Assembly (NCBI GenBank): GCA_026193555.1
Contig: JAPHUU010000124.1
Span: 1-18,821 of the forward strand
Source of the DNA: Rhodanobacter sp.
Lineage (GTDB): Bacteria; Pseudomonadota; Gammaproteobacteria; Xanthomonadales; Rhodanobacteraceae
Direction of reading: 5' to 3'
Length of the DNA: 18,821 bases
Position numbers and translations under genes: made by a program. Below, in pieces: positions 1-6,434 of the stretch (position 1 is its first letter; each line of letters opens with the position of its first letter). The notes beneath the pieces were generated by a model. That model saw only the letters and a program-made list of their open reading frames with translations, was not told the DNA's origin and did not search any database.

Positions 1-711
1 ATCGGCGCCGCGCGCCCGCAGCATCGCGATCATCGCGTAGGAGCAGTAGTAGCGGTCGCCAAGCAGGATGTCGCCTTCGGTGATGTGGGGGAGCAAGGTG
101 TGGAACAGCGCATGCTCGCTACCTTCCTTGCCCGCTTGTGGCCCGAGTGCGGTATCCAGGACGGCGCCGGTGCCCAACGACAACAACGCGACCACCCGAG
201 CCACAGGGAAGCCCAAGCCCGGCTGCTGGGTGCGCGATTGCGGACAGCGCCACTGGTTGTCAGGCGTATCGGCCATGCTGATGGTCGTGCCGTCCACCAA
301 CTTCACCGCACGCCCCTGCCATCGCCATGGGGTCGCTTCTTCATCCACGAGCAAGCGGCCCGTATGCCGTAACAACGAACGCACGACACGCAACGGCAAG
401 CGCTGCCGCGCCCGGCAATACGCGCCGGTGGCCGTGCTGCACGGCGACAGATCGTTGGCGATCCGTTCCACGACGTGGCGATCAATCGTCGCCTGACACG
501 AAGCGTCCGTGTTCAAGGTCTGCGCCATGAACAGCGACAACGTCGTCGTCGGTGGAAACAACCGCTCACGATGTGCGGGCAACTGCTCATCCATGACGTC
601 AAGCAAGTCCGGGGCGGTCAACACGTTGAAGAAATCGTACGAATGGATGGCTCGTGAGCGTTGCCGGATCCGGTGACGTTGCGGCCGACTCGATCGGCAA
701 TTACTGTTCAT
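1..711 (-). CDS. IS4-family transposase, N-terminal part (runs off window)
   Basis: Translating the reverse strand from the ATG at 711 gives 237 uninterrupted codons to the window edge, so the C-terminal part, including the expected catalytic Glu, is not visible. The family cuts and pastes DNA with an RNase H-like DDE active site. Two of the three acidic positions can be placed: D140 in LVDGTTISM and D219 in LLGDRYYCSY, a spacing and context typical of IS4 transposases. The N-terminus is basic and Arg-rich (residues 3-20), as expected for a DNA-binding end. No frameshift or stop is seen in the visible part, so the copy could be active. It lies directly beside a broken DUF1289 gene, which suggests that it or a relative disrupted the locus. 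The family call is confident; the subgroup is not determined. Confidence 0.85.
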   Translation of the reverse strand, partial: MNSNCRSSRPQRHRIRQRSRAIHSYDFFNVLTAPDLLDVMDEQLPAHRERLFPPTTTLSLFMAQTLNTDASCQATIDRHVVERIANDLSPCSTATGAYCRARQRLPLRVVRSLLRHTGRLLVDEEATPWRWQGRAVKLVDGTTISMADTPDNQWRCPQSRTQQPGLGFPVARVVALLSLGTGAVLDTALGPQAGKEGSEHALFHTLLPHITEGDILLGDRYYCSYAMIAMLRARGAD

Positions 712-714
712 GGC

Positions 715-775
715 GGCTGGCGGCCTTGTGGGCTATCTGTTTGGGTCGGACCAACAGTTTGCCCGGCCGCCAGCC
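715..775 (-). promoter_or_regulatory. Long hairpin in the transposase leader
   Basis: A perfect 11-bp inverted repeat, GGCTGGCGGCC (715-725) and GGCCGCCAGCC (765-775), flanks an inner stem CTGTT/AACAG with GGT/ACC. On the minus strand the hairpin ends 3 nt before the transposase ATG at 711, so it would bury the ribosome-binding region. Such leader structures are known in several IS families, where they block translation of transposase from read-through transcripts. That role is inferred here. Confidence 0.55.
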
Positions 776-871
776 ACTCTTTCAAATCAGCCACTTGGCG
801 CTACTTGCGCGGGGATGTGCCGCTTAAGTAAGTGCCATTCGTCCCTGACACCATTTCTGCACCATTTCTCT

Positions 872-987
872 TGCAAGGGCTGCAAGCGCACCCTCGACGA
901 GATCGCACGCTGGGGCACCATGGCGCCGCCGAGGAACGCCAGCGGATCATGGGGAAACTGAAGGAGCTCGCTCACTTCCGTTGGTAG
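872..987 (+). pseudogene. DUF1289-family gene, broken 3' remnant
   Basis: The frame from 872 reads CKGCKRTLDEIARWGTM, the second CxxC and the conserved RTLDEIxxW signature of the small DUF1289 (predicted Fe-S/zinc) proteins. After the Met at 920-922 the homology continues only in another frame as AAEERQRIMGKLKELAHFRW, ending at TAG 985-987. This implies a single-base deletion near 922-925. Upstream, the same frame contains CAGMCRL (about 812-832), which resembles the first CxxxC-R-L of the family. It is separated from the second cysteine pair by about 10 residues too many, a stretch encoded by the candidate IS-end sequence. The gene is therefore interrupted and frameshifted. Its last bases overlap the convergent amidohydrolase stop at 972. 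No usable start survives. Confidence 0.6.
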
Positions 988-2657
988 ATGACCTTGCCGT
1001 CAAAGATGGTCATGTCGACCTTCACATTCCGGATCTCGGCCGGCGGCATGGCGAAAATGTCGCCCGACAGGACGGCGAGATCGGCCAGCTTGCCAGGCTC
1101 GATCGAGCCTTTCACCTTTTCCTGGAACTCCGCATAGGCCGAGCCCACCGTATAGGCATGGAGCGCCTCGGCGACCGTAATGCGCTGCTCGGGAATCCAG
1201 CCGCCCGGATTCTTGCCATCGAGCGTTGCCCTTGTCGCCGCAGCGTAGATGCCCTTGATGGCATCAAGCGGTGCAACCGGCCAGTCGGATCCGAAGGCGA
1301 GTGTCGCGCCACTATCAAGCAACGAGCGCCAGGCGTAGGAGGTCTTCGCGCGCTTGTGGCCGATAAGCTTCTCTACCCAGCGTCCATCGTCAATCGCGTG
1401 ATAAGGCTGCATGGACGCGATAACGCCGAGCTTCGCGAAGCGCGGGATGTCGGCAGGTGCCGCGTGCTGGACATGCTCGATACGCATCCGCCGATCAGCC
1501 GGACCATCCGCCTTCTCCACCCGTTCATAGAGGTCGAGGATGCGGGAAATAGCCTTGTCGCCGATGGCATGGGTCACCAGCTGGAGGCCCGCCTTGTCAG
1601 CCAGATGGAAGTTCGCATACATCTTTTCCGGGTTCGCCAGCGTGGCCGACGGCATGCCTGAATTAGTGGTGCCCTCGAAGGGCTCATACATCCAGGCTGT
1701 CATCGAGCCAGCGGCGCCGTCAGCAAAGCTCTTGAGGTCGCCGATCCGCAGCAGGTCATTTCCGAAAGGCGTCGTGATCCCGTAGTCGACCAGCGATCCG
1801 GCATGTTGAAGACCGCGGGCGAGATAGACCCGAACCGTCAACTTGCCCGCCTTCTCCGCCCGTTCAAACGCATGCAGACGATCACTGCCGCCCAGGTCGG
1901 CGTCGGTTTCCGCCATGTCCTGAACACTGGTAATGCCGTTGCGCTTCGCTACCTCCATGGCCGCCGCAACCGCCCGGTCCTGCTGTTCCACCGACGGTCG
2001 CGGCACTTTTGATAGCACGAGGTCGGTGGCGGCATCCTTCAGAATCCCGGTCGGCTCGCCGGTTGCGTCATGTTCGATCGTGCCGCCGGCGGGGTCTGGC
2101 GTATTCCGGTCGATACCGGCGAGCTTCAGTGCCAGAGAGTTCGCCAGCACGATGTGCCCGTTGACATGCCAGACAGCCACCGGATTGTCGGGTGTCACGG
2201 CGTCGATCAGGTGACGATCGGGCAATTGTGGTCGCGTCCAACCCTGGTAGTACCAGTTGCCATTGAGGACCCATTGGCCCTTTTTCAGCCCCTTGGCATA
2301 GGCCGCGATGCGATCACGAAACTCGGTCCGCGACTTTGCATCCAACAGCTGCACGCCGATAAGACTGTAGCCACCGGGCAGGAAATGGACATGCGCGTCG
2401 TTGAAGCCTGGCGTGACCCGCCGCCCCTTCAAATCGATGACTTGGGTGTTCTTGCCAATCAGTGCAGCGATCACGGCATCGTTGCCAACGGCGAGGATGT
2501 GATTGCCCTCAATGGCTACAGCCTCCGCTTCCGGCGCCGCAGGATTTTCCGTCGATATCCGACCATGCCTCAGCACAAGATCCGCGTCTTTTGCGGATGT
2601 CGCGCCGCAGAAAGCCATCAACATCGCCCCTGCAATCAAGCCCGTTTTGATATTCAT
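972..2657 (-). CDS. Secreted metal-dependent amidohydrolase (Amidohydro_3 / YtcJ-like)
   Basis: A 561-aa protein from the ATG at 2657, chosen because GGGGAAAGA precedes it and a clear signal peptide follows (MNIKTG, hydrophobic 7-20, likely cleavage after ATSA). The open frame extends further upstream to 2900, but that part does not look like this family. The TIM-barrel metal ligands are visible: H89 and H91 in NDAHVHF, K309 in the LKSFADG strand, H363 in THAIGDKA, H395 in RIEHVQH and D458 in FGSDWPV. The C-terminal composite beta-sandwich is present (GSIEPGKLADLAVL). Relatives hydrolyse C-N bonds of amides or N-substituted formamides; the substrate here is unknown and the signal peptide predicts periplasmic action. 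It stands alone beside an IS, converging on the DUF1289 remnant, which suggests accessory DNA. Confidence 0.85.
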   Translation of the reverse strand: MNIKTGLIAGAMLMAFCGATSAKDADLVLRHGRISTENPAAPEAEAVAIEGNHILAVGNDAVIAALIGKNTQVIDLKGRRVTPGFNDAHVHFLPGGYSLIGVQLLDAKSRTEFRDRIAAYAKGLKKGQWVLNGNWYYQGWTRPQLPDRHLIDAVTPDNPVAVWHVNGHIVLANSLALKLAGIDRNTPDPAGGTIEHDATGEPTGILKDAATDLVLSKVPRPSVEQQDRAVAAAMEVAKRNGITSVQDMAETDADLGGSDRLHAFERAEKAGKLTVRVYLARGLQHAGSLVDYGITTPFGNDLLRIGDLKSFADGAAGSMTAWMYEPFEGTTNSGMPSATLANPEKMYANFHLADKAGLQLVTHAIGDKAISRILDLYERVEKADGPADRRMRIEHVQHAAPADIPRFAKLGVIASMQPYHAIDDGRWVEKLIGHKRAKTSYAWRSLLDSGATLAFGSDWPVAPLDAIKGIYAAATRATLDGKNPGGWIPEQRITVAEALHAYTVGSAYAEFQEKVKGSIEPGKLADLAVLSGDIFAMPPAEIRNVKVDMTIFDGKVIYQRK

Positions 2658-2938
2658 GCCCAGTCTTTCCCCGTTCCCATTTCTTGATATCGCGGCACAA
2701 CCTGCCACGGTTTCAGCCGCCTGGCGACCGGAATTTGCCGAAGGGGAGAGCCGCAAGAGCCACTCCGCGGCGGCGCCGTCAACGACCCGCGCGCCCTTCA
2801 TCCATACGAGAGCAATCTCCAGAACAACCGCCGTCCCATGAAATGCAATGAACCAGACGCGGCTGTGCCGGTCGTTTGTCCATGTATGCCAAAGCAGCAT
2901 GACACAACTCAGAACAGGGGTCAGAGTGCGCTGTTCGG
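2658..2938 (-). other. Unassigned open stretch upstream of the amidohydrolase, possible gene remnant
   Basis: The amidohydrolase frame stays open upstream to the ATG at 2900 and beyond. The 81-residue extension contains one hydrophobic stretch (VWFIAFHGTAVVLEIALVWM, about 2780-2845) that could be a membrane segment, followed by Ala/Arg-rich sequence with no recognisable family. It is probably an accidental frame or a decayed fragment. On the plus strand, GGGGTCAGAGTGCG at 2917-2930 resembles a motif I associate with REP/RAYT-type elements. No intact gene is supported. Confidence 0.3.
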
Positions 2939-3059
2939 GTCCTGTCGAGAATGGAACAAGACAGGCAAAAGCCGGAACGGAGGAAGTGTCGTGTCTGGGC
3001 CAGAGCTACTTGCCAGCAACCGCCAGGACGCGGCGCAGAGCCGACTTTGCAGCGCCCCT

Positions 3060-3087
3060 CTGACCTGTTGACCTTCCCGGGTATAGA
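3060..3087 (+). promoter_or_regulatory. Candidate sigma70 promoter for the redox operon
   Basis: CTGACC (3060-3065), a 16-bp spacer and TATAGA (3082-3087) give a moderate match to a housekeeping promoter. It lies about 35 nt before the short open frame at 3123 and 150 nt before the TlpA-type gene. The -35 is only 4 of 6. Sequence inspection only. Confidence 0.35.
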
Positions 3088-3122
3088 TTGTCGGAACCGC
3101 TTCCCCTGCCACGGAGTTTCCG

Positions 3123-3266
3123 ATGTCGAGCCAGTCACACTCGCAGATCACCCCTGATCGGCGAACGCGCCCTCGGACCCCTGTGCTGCAACTGTCTGCC
3201 CTTGCCGAGTTTGACGCCCGGGTACGGATCGATTCTGCATGGCAGGCGAGGCGCTGTCCGTGCTGA
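3123..3266 (+). CDS. Short open frame overlapping the TlpA-like gene start (47 aa, uncertain)
   Basis: ATG at 3123 is preceded by ACGGAG at good spacing and opens a 47-codon frame (MSSQSHSQITPDRR... DSAWQARRCPC) that ends at TGA 3264-3266. It overlaps the next gene's annotated start by 28 nt. Its stop also overlaps an in-frame GTG of that gene at 3260, which has its own GAGG about 8 nt upstream. This layout is typical of translational coupling. The peptide is Arg-rich, has no hydrophobic segment and resembles nothing I recognise. It could be a leader peptide, a small protein or an accident; only the ribosome-binding site and overlap support it. Confidence 0.3.
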   Translation: MSSQSHSQITPDRRTRPRTPVLQLSALAEFDARVRIDSAWQARRCPC

Positions 3267-4093
3267 CGGTTGGTCCGCTGGCCTTTTCTGCCGCTGTAGT
3301 CGCCCTGCTGGCGGGCGTCATCGCCGCGTTCGCCGTGGGCGGATGGTTTCAGAAACGGGGCAGGGTATCGGTGGAGTACACGCTCTGGCTGCTGCTCGCG
3401 CTGACGCTGCTGGGCGCGCGGGCGGGCTTTGTCCTGCGCTGGTGGCCTGACTATGTCGCCCATCCGCTGGACATGGTGAACGTTCGCGATGGCGGCTTTC
3501 TGCTGCTGCCCGGTCTGCTGGTGCTTGCCGTGGCGACCGGTCTGGTCGCATGGCGACGACGGCCGCTGCGCGTGCCGCTGGCATGGTCGGTCGGTGCGGG
3601 TGTGCTGGTGTGGGGGTTCGTCAGTCTGATCGCACTGCGACTCGTGGCGGCCACCGCGGCGCCTTTGCCCGCGCTGGTGTTGCACGATCTGGACGGCCGC
3701 GCGGTCAAGCTGCAGGACTTGCGCGGGCGGCCGCTGGTGATCAACCTCTGGGCGACCTGGTGCGGCCCCTGCCGGCGTGAACTGCCAACCCTGGCGCAGG
3801 CGCAGCAGCGCATGCCAGGCGTGCGCTTCGTGTTTGCCGATCAGGGGGAATCGCGCGGTGTCGTGCGCACGTTCCTGGGCTCGCAACGGCTCAGGCTGGA
3901 TCATGTGCTGCTGGATGACGGCATGCAGTTGAGCCAGTACTACAACGCACGTGCCTATCCCACCACCTTGTTCCTCGATGCGCAGGGCCACCTGCGCGAT
4001 ACCCACATGGGCGAGCTTTCGGCCGCCACGCTGGCTGAATCGCTCAGTCACGTGATCGCCAACGGCCAGCCCGAATCCGGAGCCCCCCCTTGA
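3239..4093 (+). CDS. Lgt-like membrane domain fused to a TlpA-type thioredoxin
   Basis: A 284-aa fusion. Residues about 10-136 form four hydrophobic segments that resemble the N-terminal part of prolipoprotein diacylglyceryl transferase (GARAGFVLRWWPDYVAHPLDMVNVRDGG is Lgt-like in order). Where Lgt has its essential HGG motif, this protein has LLLPG, so transferase activity is unlikely. Residues about 140-275 are a periplasmic TlpA/ResA-like thioredoxin domain with WCGPC (C175, C178) and the cis-Pro at P241 (AYPTT). It should exchange thiols/disulfides at the outer face of the inner membrane. The start at 3239 has a poor ribosome-binding site; GTG 3260 is an alternative. It overlaps the DsbG-like gene by 4 nt (TTGA), so the two are made together and probably act as a redox pair. 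Confidence 0.85.
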   Translation: MAGEALSVLTVGPLAFSAAVVALLAGVIAAFAVGGWFQKRGRVSVEYTLWLLLALTLLGARAGFVLRWWPDYVAHPLDMVNVRDGGFLLLPGLLVLAVATGLVAWRRRPLRVPLAWSVGAGVLVWGFVSLIALRLVAATAAPLPALVLHDLDGRAVKLQDLRGRPLVINLWATWCGPCRRELPTLAQAQQRMPGVRFVFADQGESRGVVRTFLGSQRLRLDHVLLDDGMQLSQYYNARAYPTTLFLDAQGHLRDTHMGELSAATLAESLSHVIANGQPESGAPP

Positions 4094-4836
4094 AACGATG
4101 GTTGCTGCTGTTCGCTTTTTTGCTCACCGTGGGCGCCCAGGCGCAGGATTATCCGGCCCCGATCCGAGCGCTTGCCGGCAAGGGCATTGTGATCAAGTCG
4201 ACGCTGCCGGCGCCCGAGGGCTTCAAGGGCTTTGTCGGCAGTTATCAAGGCCAGAAGATGCCGATCTATCTGCTGCCTGACGGCAAGCATGTGGTGATTG
4301 GCACCGTCTTTGACGAGAGCGGAAGCAATCTGACACAGGCGCCGCTGCAGGCGGCCACCCGGCGCGGATTGACCGAAGCGACCTGGAACGATCTGGGCAA
4401 GTCCACCTGGATCGCCGAGGGCTCGACCACGCCCAGGCGGATCGTCTACGTCTTCACGGATACCGAATGTCCGTATTGCCACAAATTGTGGCTGGCGACC
4501 CAACCCCTGCTGGTGGGAAGCGACGTGCAGGTTCGCAACATCATGGTGGCGGTGATTGCGCCGCAGAGCCTCTATCGTGCGGCGGCCATACTCGATTCGA
4601 GCGATCCCGAGGCCACCCTGCGCCAGCACGAGGGCAGCTTTGGCCACAGCAGCGTCAAGCCCGCGAAAACGGTGTCTGCCGCCACCGCGAAGCGCATTGC
4701 CGCCAATATCGCCTTGATGGAAGAGCTGGCTATCCGCGGCACGCCCGCGGTGATCTACAAGGACGGCACCGGGCAGGTGCGGATGGTGTCGGGCATGCCT
4801 CCGCAGGATCGCATGAAGACCGTCTTCGGCCGCTGA
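4090..4836 (+). CDS. DsbG/DsbC-like periplasmic thiol:disulfide interchange protein
   Basis: A 248-aa protein starting with TTG at 4090 inside the stop of the upstream gene (TTGA overlap), which implies translational coupling. A signal peptide is evident (MKRWLLLFAFLLTVGAQA, cleavage before QDYP). Residues 20-100 match the small N-terminal dimerisation domain of DsbC/DsbG. The thioredoxin-fold part follows, with CPYC (C127, C130 in FTDTECPYCHKLW) and cis-Pro P219 in IRGTPAVIY. CPYC and the overall layout favour DsbG over DsbC (CGYC). The family reduces or isomerises cysteines of periplasmic clients and needs electrons from a membrane partner, normally DsbD. The Lgt-TlpA fusion next door is the obvious candidate partner here, though this is inference. 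The pair is isolated from other dsb genes in the window. Confidence 0.85.
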   Translation: MKRWLLLFAFLLTVGAQAQDYPAPIRALAGKGIVIKSTLPAPEGFKGFVGSYQGQKMPIYLLPDGKHVVIGTVFDESGSNLTQAPLQAATRRGLTEATWNDLGKSTWIAEGSTTPRRIVYVFTDTECPYCHKLWLATQPLLVGSDVQVRNIMVAVIAPQSLYRAAAILDSSDPEATLRQHEGSFGHSSVKPAKTVSAATAKRIAANIALMEELAIRGTPAVIYKDGTGQVRMVSGMPPQDRMKTVFGR

Positions 4837-4946
4837 CATCCGGGTAGTGCCTGCAGCCCGTGTCCGGGTAAGAGTCACTTGCCGTGACGGCACGAAAAAG
4901 GGTGGATTCAGTCATTCACGACATCGCTCGATCCGCGAGGGTCGGG

Positions 4947-5843
4947 TCAGTGGACCATGCCGGCATAGGGCGGCTTGCCGGCGGCGACGTCGCGGCCGAC
5001 CAGTCGCTGCTCCAGCCGACGGGCGCCGACGATGGCATCGACCAGGGTGCCCGACAGCCGGTCCAGTGCCGGATGCGCGCCAACCGGCGGAGGTTCGATG
5101 CCGATCGACCGCACCATGTCGTGCAATCGGTGCAGGTGCGCGTCACGTCGCGTCGCCTCGGTGTAGTAGGTGAAGCTCATGGTGATCGACAGGTCGTCAC
5201 CGGCCTCGACCATGTGCGGACTGGTCGCCGGCATGTAGGCACCGGTACCCGGCTCGAGCTGAAACACATGCGCGCGGTGGCGGAATTCCTCGCGCCAGCG
5301 CAGCAGCCCCCGGTCACGCGTGTGATGGAAACGGTCGCGGGCGAGCTCACTGACCACCTCGCGGTCATCCGGATCCCACACATACAGGGTCTTGTGCCCC
5401 TGCATCTGCAGGATGAAGTTGTGCTCCGAGTCGATATGGAATGGCGTGACCATGCGTTGCGACGAGACGAAGATGAAGCCGGCGCGGTAATGCATGCCGG
5501 GGTCGTGCCGTTCGACCTTCGGGCGAATCGAGTCCAGCACGGCATCGACCAGCTGGCAGTAGTCCGGGTCCCTCTGCACAAAGCGCAGATAGGCCCAGCC
5601 CTTGATTTCACCGATCCGCTGCAGCGCATGTGCACTGGACTTCCGGGTAATGAACGTGGTCGAGGCCGTGACGTCCTGATCGATCTGCAACAACTGGCCT
5701 GCGCTCTCCATCCGTCTGGCCAGCAGCAGCAGCTCCTCTCGCTGGAGCAGCGGATGGGTCTGCAAGCGATGCCTGACCGCCGTCACCTTGAGCGGCTGAA
5801 ATGCGTTCCAGTTCTGTTCGATCAGTGGTTGATGGACGTCCAT
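4947..5843 (-). CDS. Cupin-like / JmjC-type Fe(II) oxygenase domain protein
   Basis: A 298-aa protein from ATG 5843 (GGGG upstream; the frame is open to 5954 but the added N-terminus is repeat-derived and unlike the family). The double-stranded beta-helix core carries an HxD...H metal triad: H136 and D138 in TPFHIDSEHNF, and H210 in ATSPHMVEAGDD. K151 in GHKTLYVWDP fits the 2-oxoglutarate-binding Lys position. The N-terminal approximately 110 residues are helical and distinct. Bacterial members hydroxylate proteins (including ribosomal proteins) or small molecules; no substrate can be inferred. It is convergent with the DsbG-like gene (110-bp gap) and has no operon partner. There is no signal peptide, so it is probably cytosolic. 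A second, unrelated 2OG oxygenase lies at the other end of the window. Confidence 0.75.
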   Translation of the reverse strand: MDVHQPLIEQNWNAFQPLKVTAVRHRLQTHPLLQREELLLLARRMESAGQLLQIDQDVTASTTFITRKSSAHALQRIGEIKGWAYLRFVQRDPDYCQLVDAVLDSIRPKVERHDPGMHYRAGFIFVSSQRMVTPFHIDSEHNFILQMQGHKTLYVWDPDDREVVSELARDRFHHTRDRGLLRWREEFRHRAHVFQLEPGTGAYMPATSPHMVEAGDDLSITMSFTYYTEATRRDAHLHRLHDMVRSIGIEPPPVGAHPALDRLSGTLVDAIVGARRLEQRLVGRDVAAGKPPYAGMVH

Positions 5844-5911
5844 GATGCCCCACACACAGCGAGACAGAAGCGGCCTGCGACCTGCCGCATTCGCGGTGCA
5901 GATGGATACGT

Positions 5912-5936
5912 CACACCGCACCACACCGCACCGCAC
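5912..5936 (+). repeat. Short tandem repeat, 10-bp unit x 2.5
   Basis: CACACCGCAC occurs twice in tandem (5912-5921, 5922-5931), followed by CGCAC. It lies about 70 bp upstream of the cupin-like gene start. It accounts for the VRCGVVRC stretch in the upstream frame extension and argues against using that extension. Confidence 0.7.
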
Positions 5937-6183
5937 AAGATTCCTTGCCCCCACCGCGCAACCTAGCTGCCGCTCAGCGAAGGGAAAGTGAATGGTTCGA
6001 TGTCACGGCCCGGTACGGTCTGCACCAATCAGCCCCCTGGGGCCTGCGCCTCAGCGGGTGTTTCCAGGAAAGGGGTACACCTGCTTACTTGTTGAAATAC
6101 AGCGCATGGCCTGCGGTTACCGTGACAACGAGTGCTGCTTCAAGAAGATCAAAGCCGACTTCCCCAGGAGCCCGTGAAGAACC
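5937..6183. other. Intergenic stretch without a supported gene
   Basis: This segment between the cupin-like gene leader and the terminator at 6184 holds only short frames without family resemblance or credible start regions. It would contain any distal promoter elements of the minus-strand cupin-like gene. No RNA gene or repeat was recognised in it. Confidence 0.5.
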
Positions 6184-6221
6184 AAAAAAAGCCGCGGGGG
6201 GACTCCTGTCCGCCCGCGGCT
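6184..6221 (-). terminator. Strong intrinsic terminator with an AGGA loop
   Basis: On the minus strand the arms AGCCGCGGG (6221-6213) and CCCGCGGCT (6198-6190) pair perfectly. An upper stem GGAC/GTCC (6200-6211) is capped by the tetraloop AGGA, and seven Ts follow at 6190-6184. It is the best terminator in the window. It ends the structured RNA described next and, at about 210 nt, also the kinase transcript. The loop ACAGGAGT matches the core of a CsrA/RsmA site. Confidence 0.9.
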
Positions 6222-6384
6222 GCTCCGCTACCTGTTCGGATCCGGCGCGTGCGACAGGGTCGCAACAGGCCGGGTTGTCCACCCTGGTAGCGGCGAAACG
6301 GCATCCTTGCCGTTTTTCTCAGAGCCACCGTCCCCACGGCGACCCTGATCCGCTGTCTTGCGACGGCGGCTCCCCCACATCAAT
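6184..6384 (-). ncRNA. Candidate structured small RNA, GGA-rich (Csr/Rsm-sponge-like)
   Basis: About 200 nt, no reading frame of note, dense self-complementarity. Stems on the minus strand, 5' to 3': (1) GAGCCGCCGTC (6372-6362) with GACGGTGGCTC (6332-6322), 11 bp with one G-U; (2) AAACGGCA/TGCCGTTT (6315-6296) closed by an AGGA tetraloop in CAAGGATG context; (3) CCGCTACC (6293-6286) with GGTAGCGG (6232-6225), enclosing the hairpins GGGT-GGACA-ACCC (6284-6272) and TGCGAC-CCT-GTCGCA (6264-6250); (4) the terminator with another AGGA loop. Nine GGA triplets occur (about four expected by base composition), several in loops. CsrB/RsmZ-type RNAs bind the translational repressor CsrA/RsmA through such loops. 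That an RNA is made is well supported; the CsrA role is inference. It could instead be the 3' UTR of the kinase mRNA. 5' end estimated. Confidence 0.6.
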
Positions 6385-6390
6385 TACTGG

Positions 6391-6434
6391 ATGCTAACGA
6401 CGGCTTCACATTTCCGGAATAGGAAAAATTCCTA
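6391..6434 (-). promoter_or_regulatory. Palindromic operator and promoter candidate for the small RNA
   Basis: TAGGAATTTTTCCTA (6434-6420) is a perfect 6-bp inverted repeat of TAGGAA/TTCCTA, the type of half-site used by NarL-family regulators such as RcsB and BvgA. It abuts TTCCGG (6419-6414, poor -35), a 17-bp spacer and TAGCAT (6396-6391, 4 of 6 to the -10). The site would be centred near -43, as for an activator that compensates for a weak -35. It overlaps the kinase stop codon. Binding by the neighbouring regulator is inferred. Confidence 0.4.

Larger units (their letters stand above)
1..869 (-). mobile_element. IS4-type insertion sequence, partial; right boundary approximate
   Basis: The element comprises the transposase gene plus its leader. 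The outer end must lie between the leader hairpin (ends at 775) and the DUF1289 remnant (clear from 872). The stretch 825-869 carries TAAGTAAGTGCCATTCG and CCCTGACACC, followed by a 10-bp direct repeat CACCATTTCT at 849-858 and 860-869. I cannot see the other end, so the terminal inverted repeats cannot be verified and the boundary is a guess. Confidence 0.4.

Noticed and set aside
2921..4893. Long minus-strand frames opposite the TlpA and DsbG-like genes (376 and 281 codons)
   Set aside because: His/Gln/Arg-rich low-complexity translations typical of antisense shadows; the plus-strand proteins have clear catalytic motifs and signal sequences.
4837..4946. Possible bidirectional terminator between the convergent DsbG-like and cupin-like genes
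   Set aside because: Only 5-bp stems (TGCCG/CGGCA) and a short run of As; not convincing in either direction.
6296..6320. Plus-strand terminator reading of the AAACGGCA/TGCCGTTT hairpin followed by Ts
   Set aside because: There is no plus-strand transcription unit upstream, and the same hairpin fits the minus-strand RNA with its stronger terminator. It may still act weakly in both directions.
6085..6337. Minus-strand frames of 62-65 codons overlapping the small RNA
   Set aside because: They run through the terminator hairpin and the RNA stems, with no ribosome-binding site and no family resemblance.
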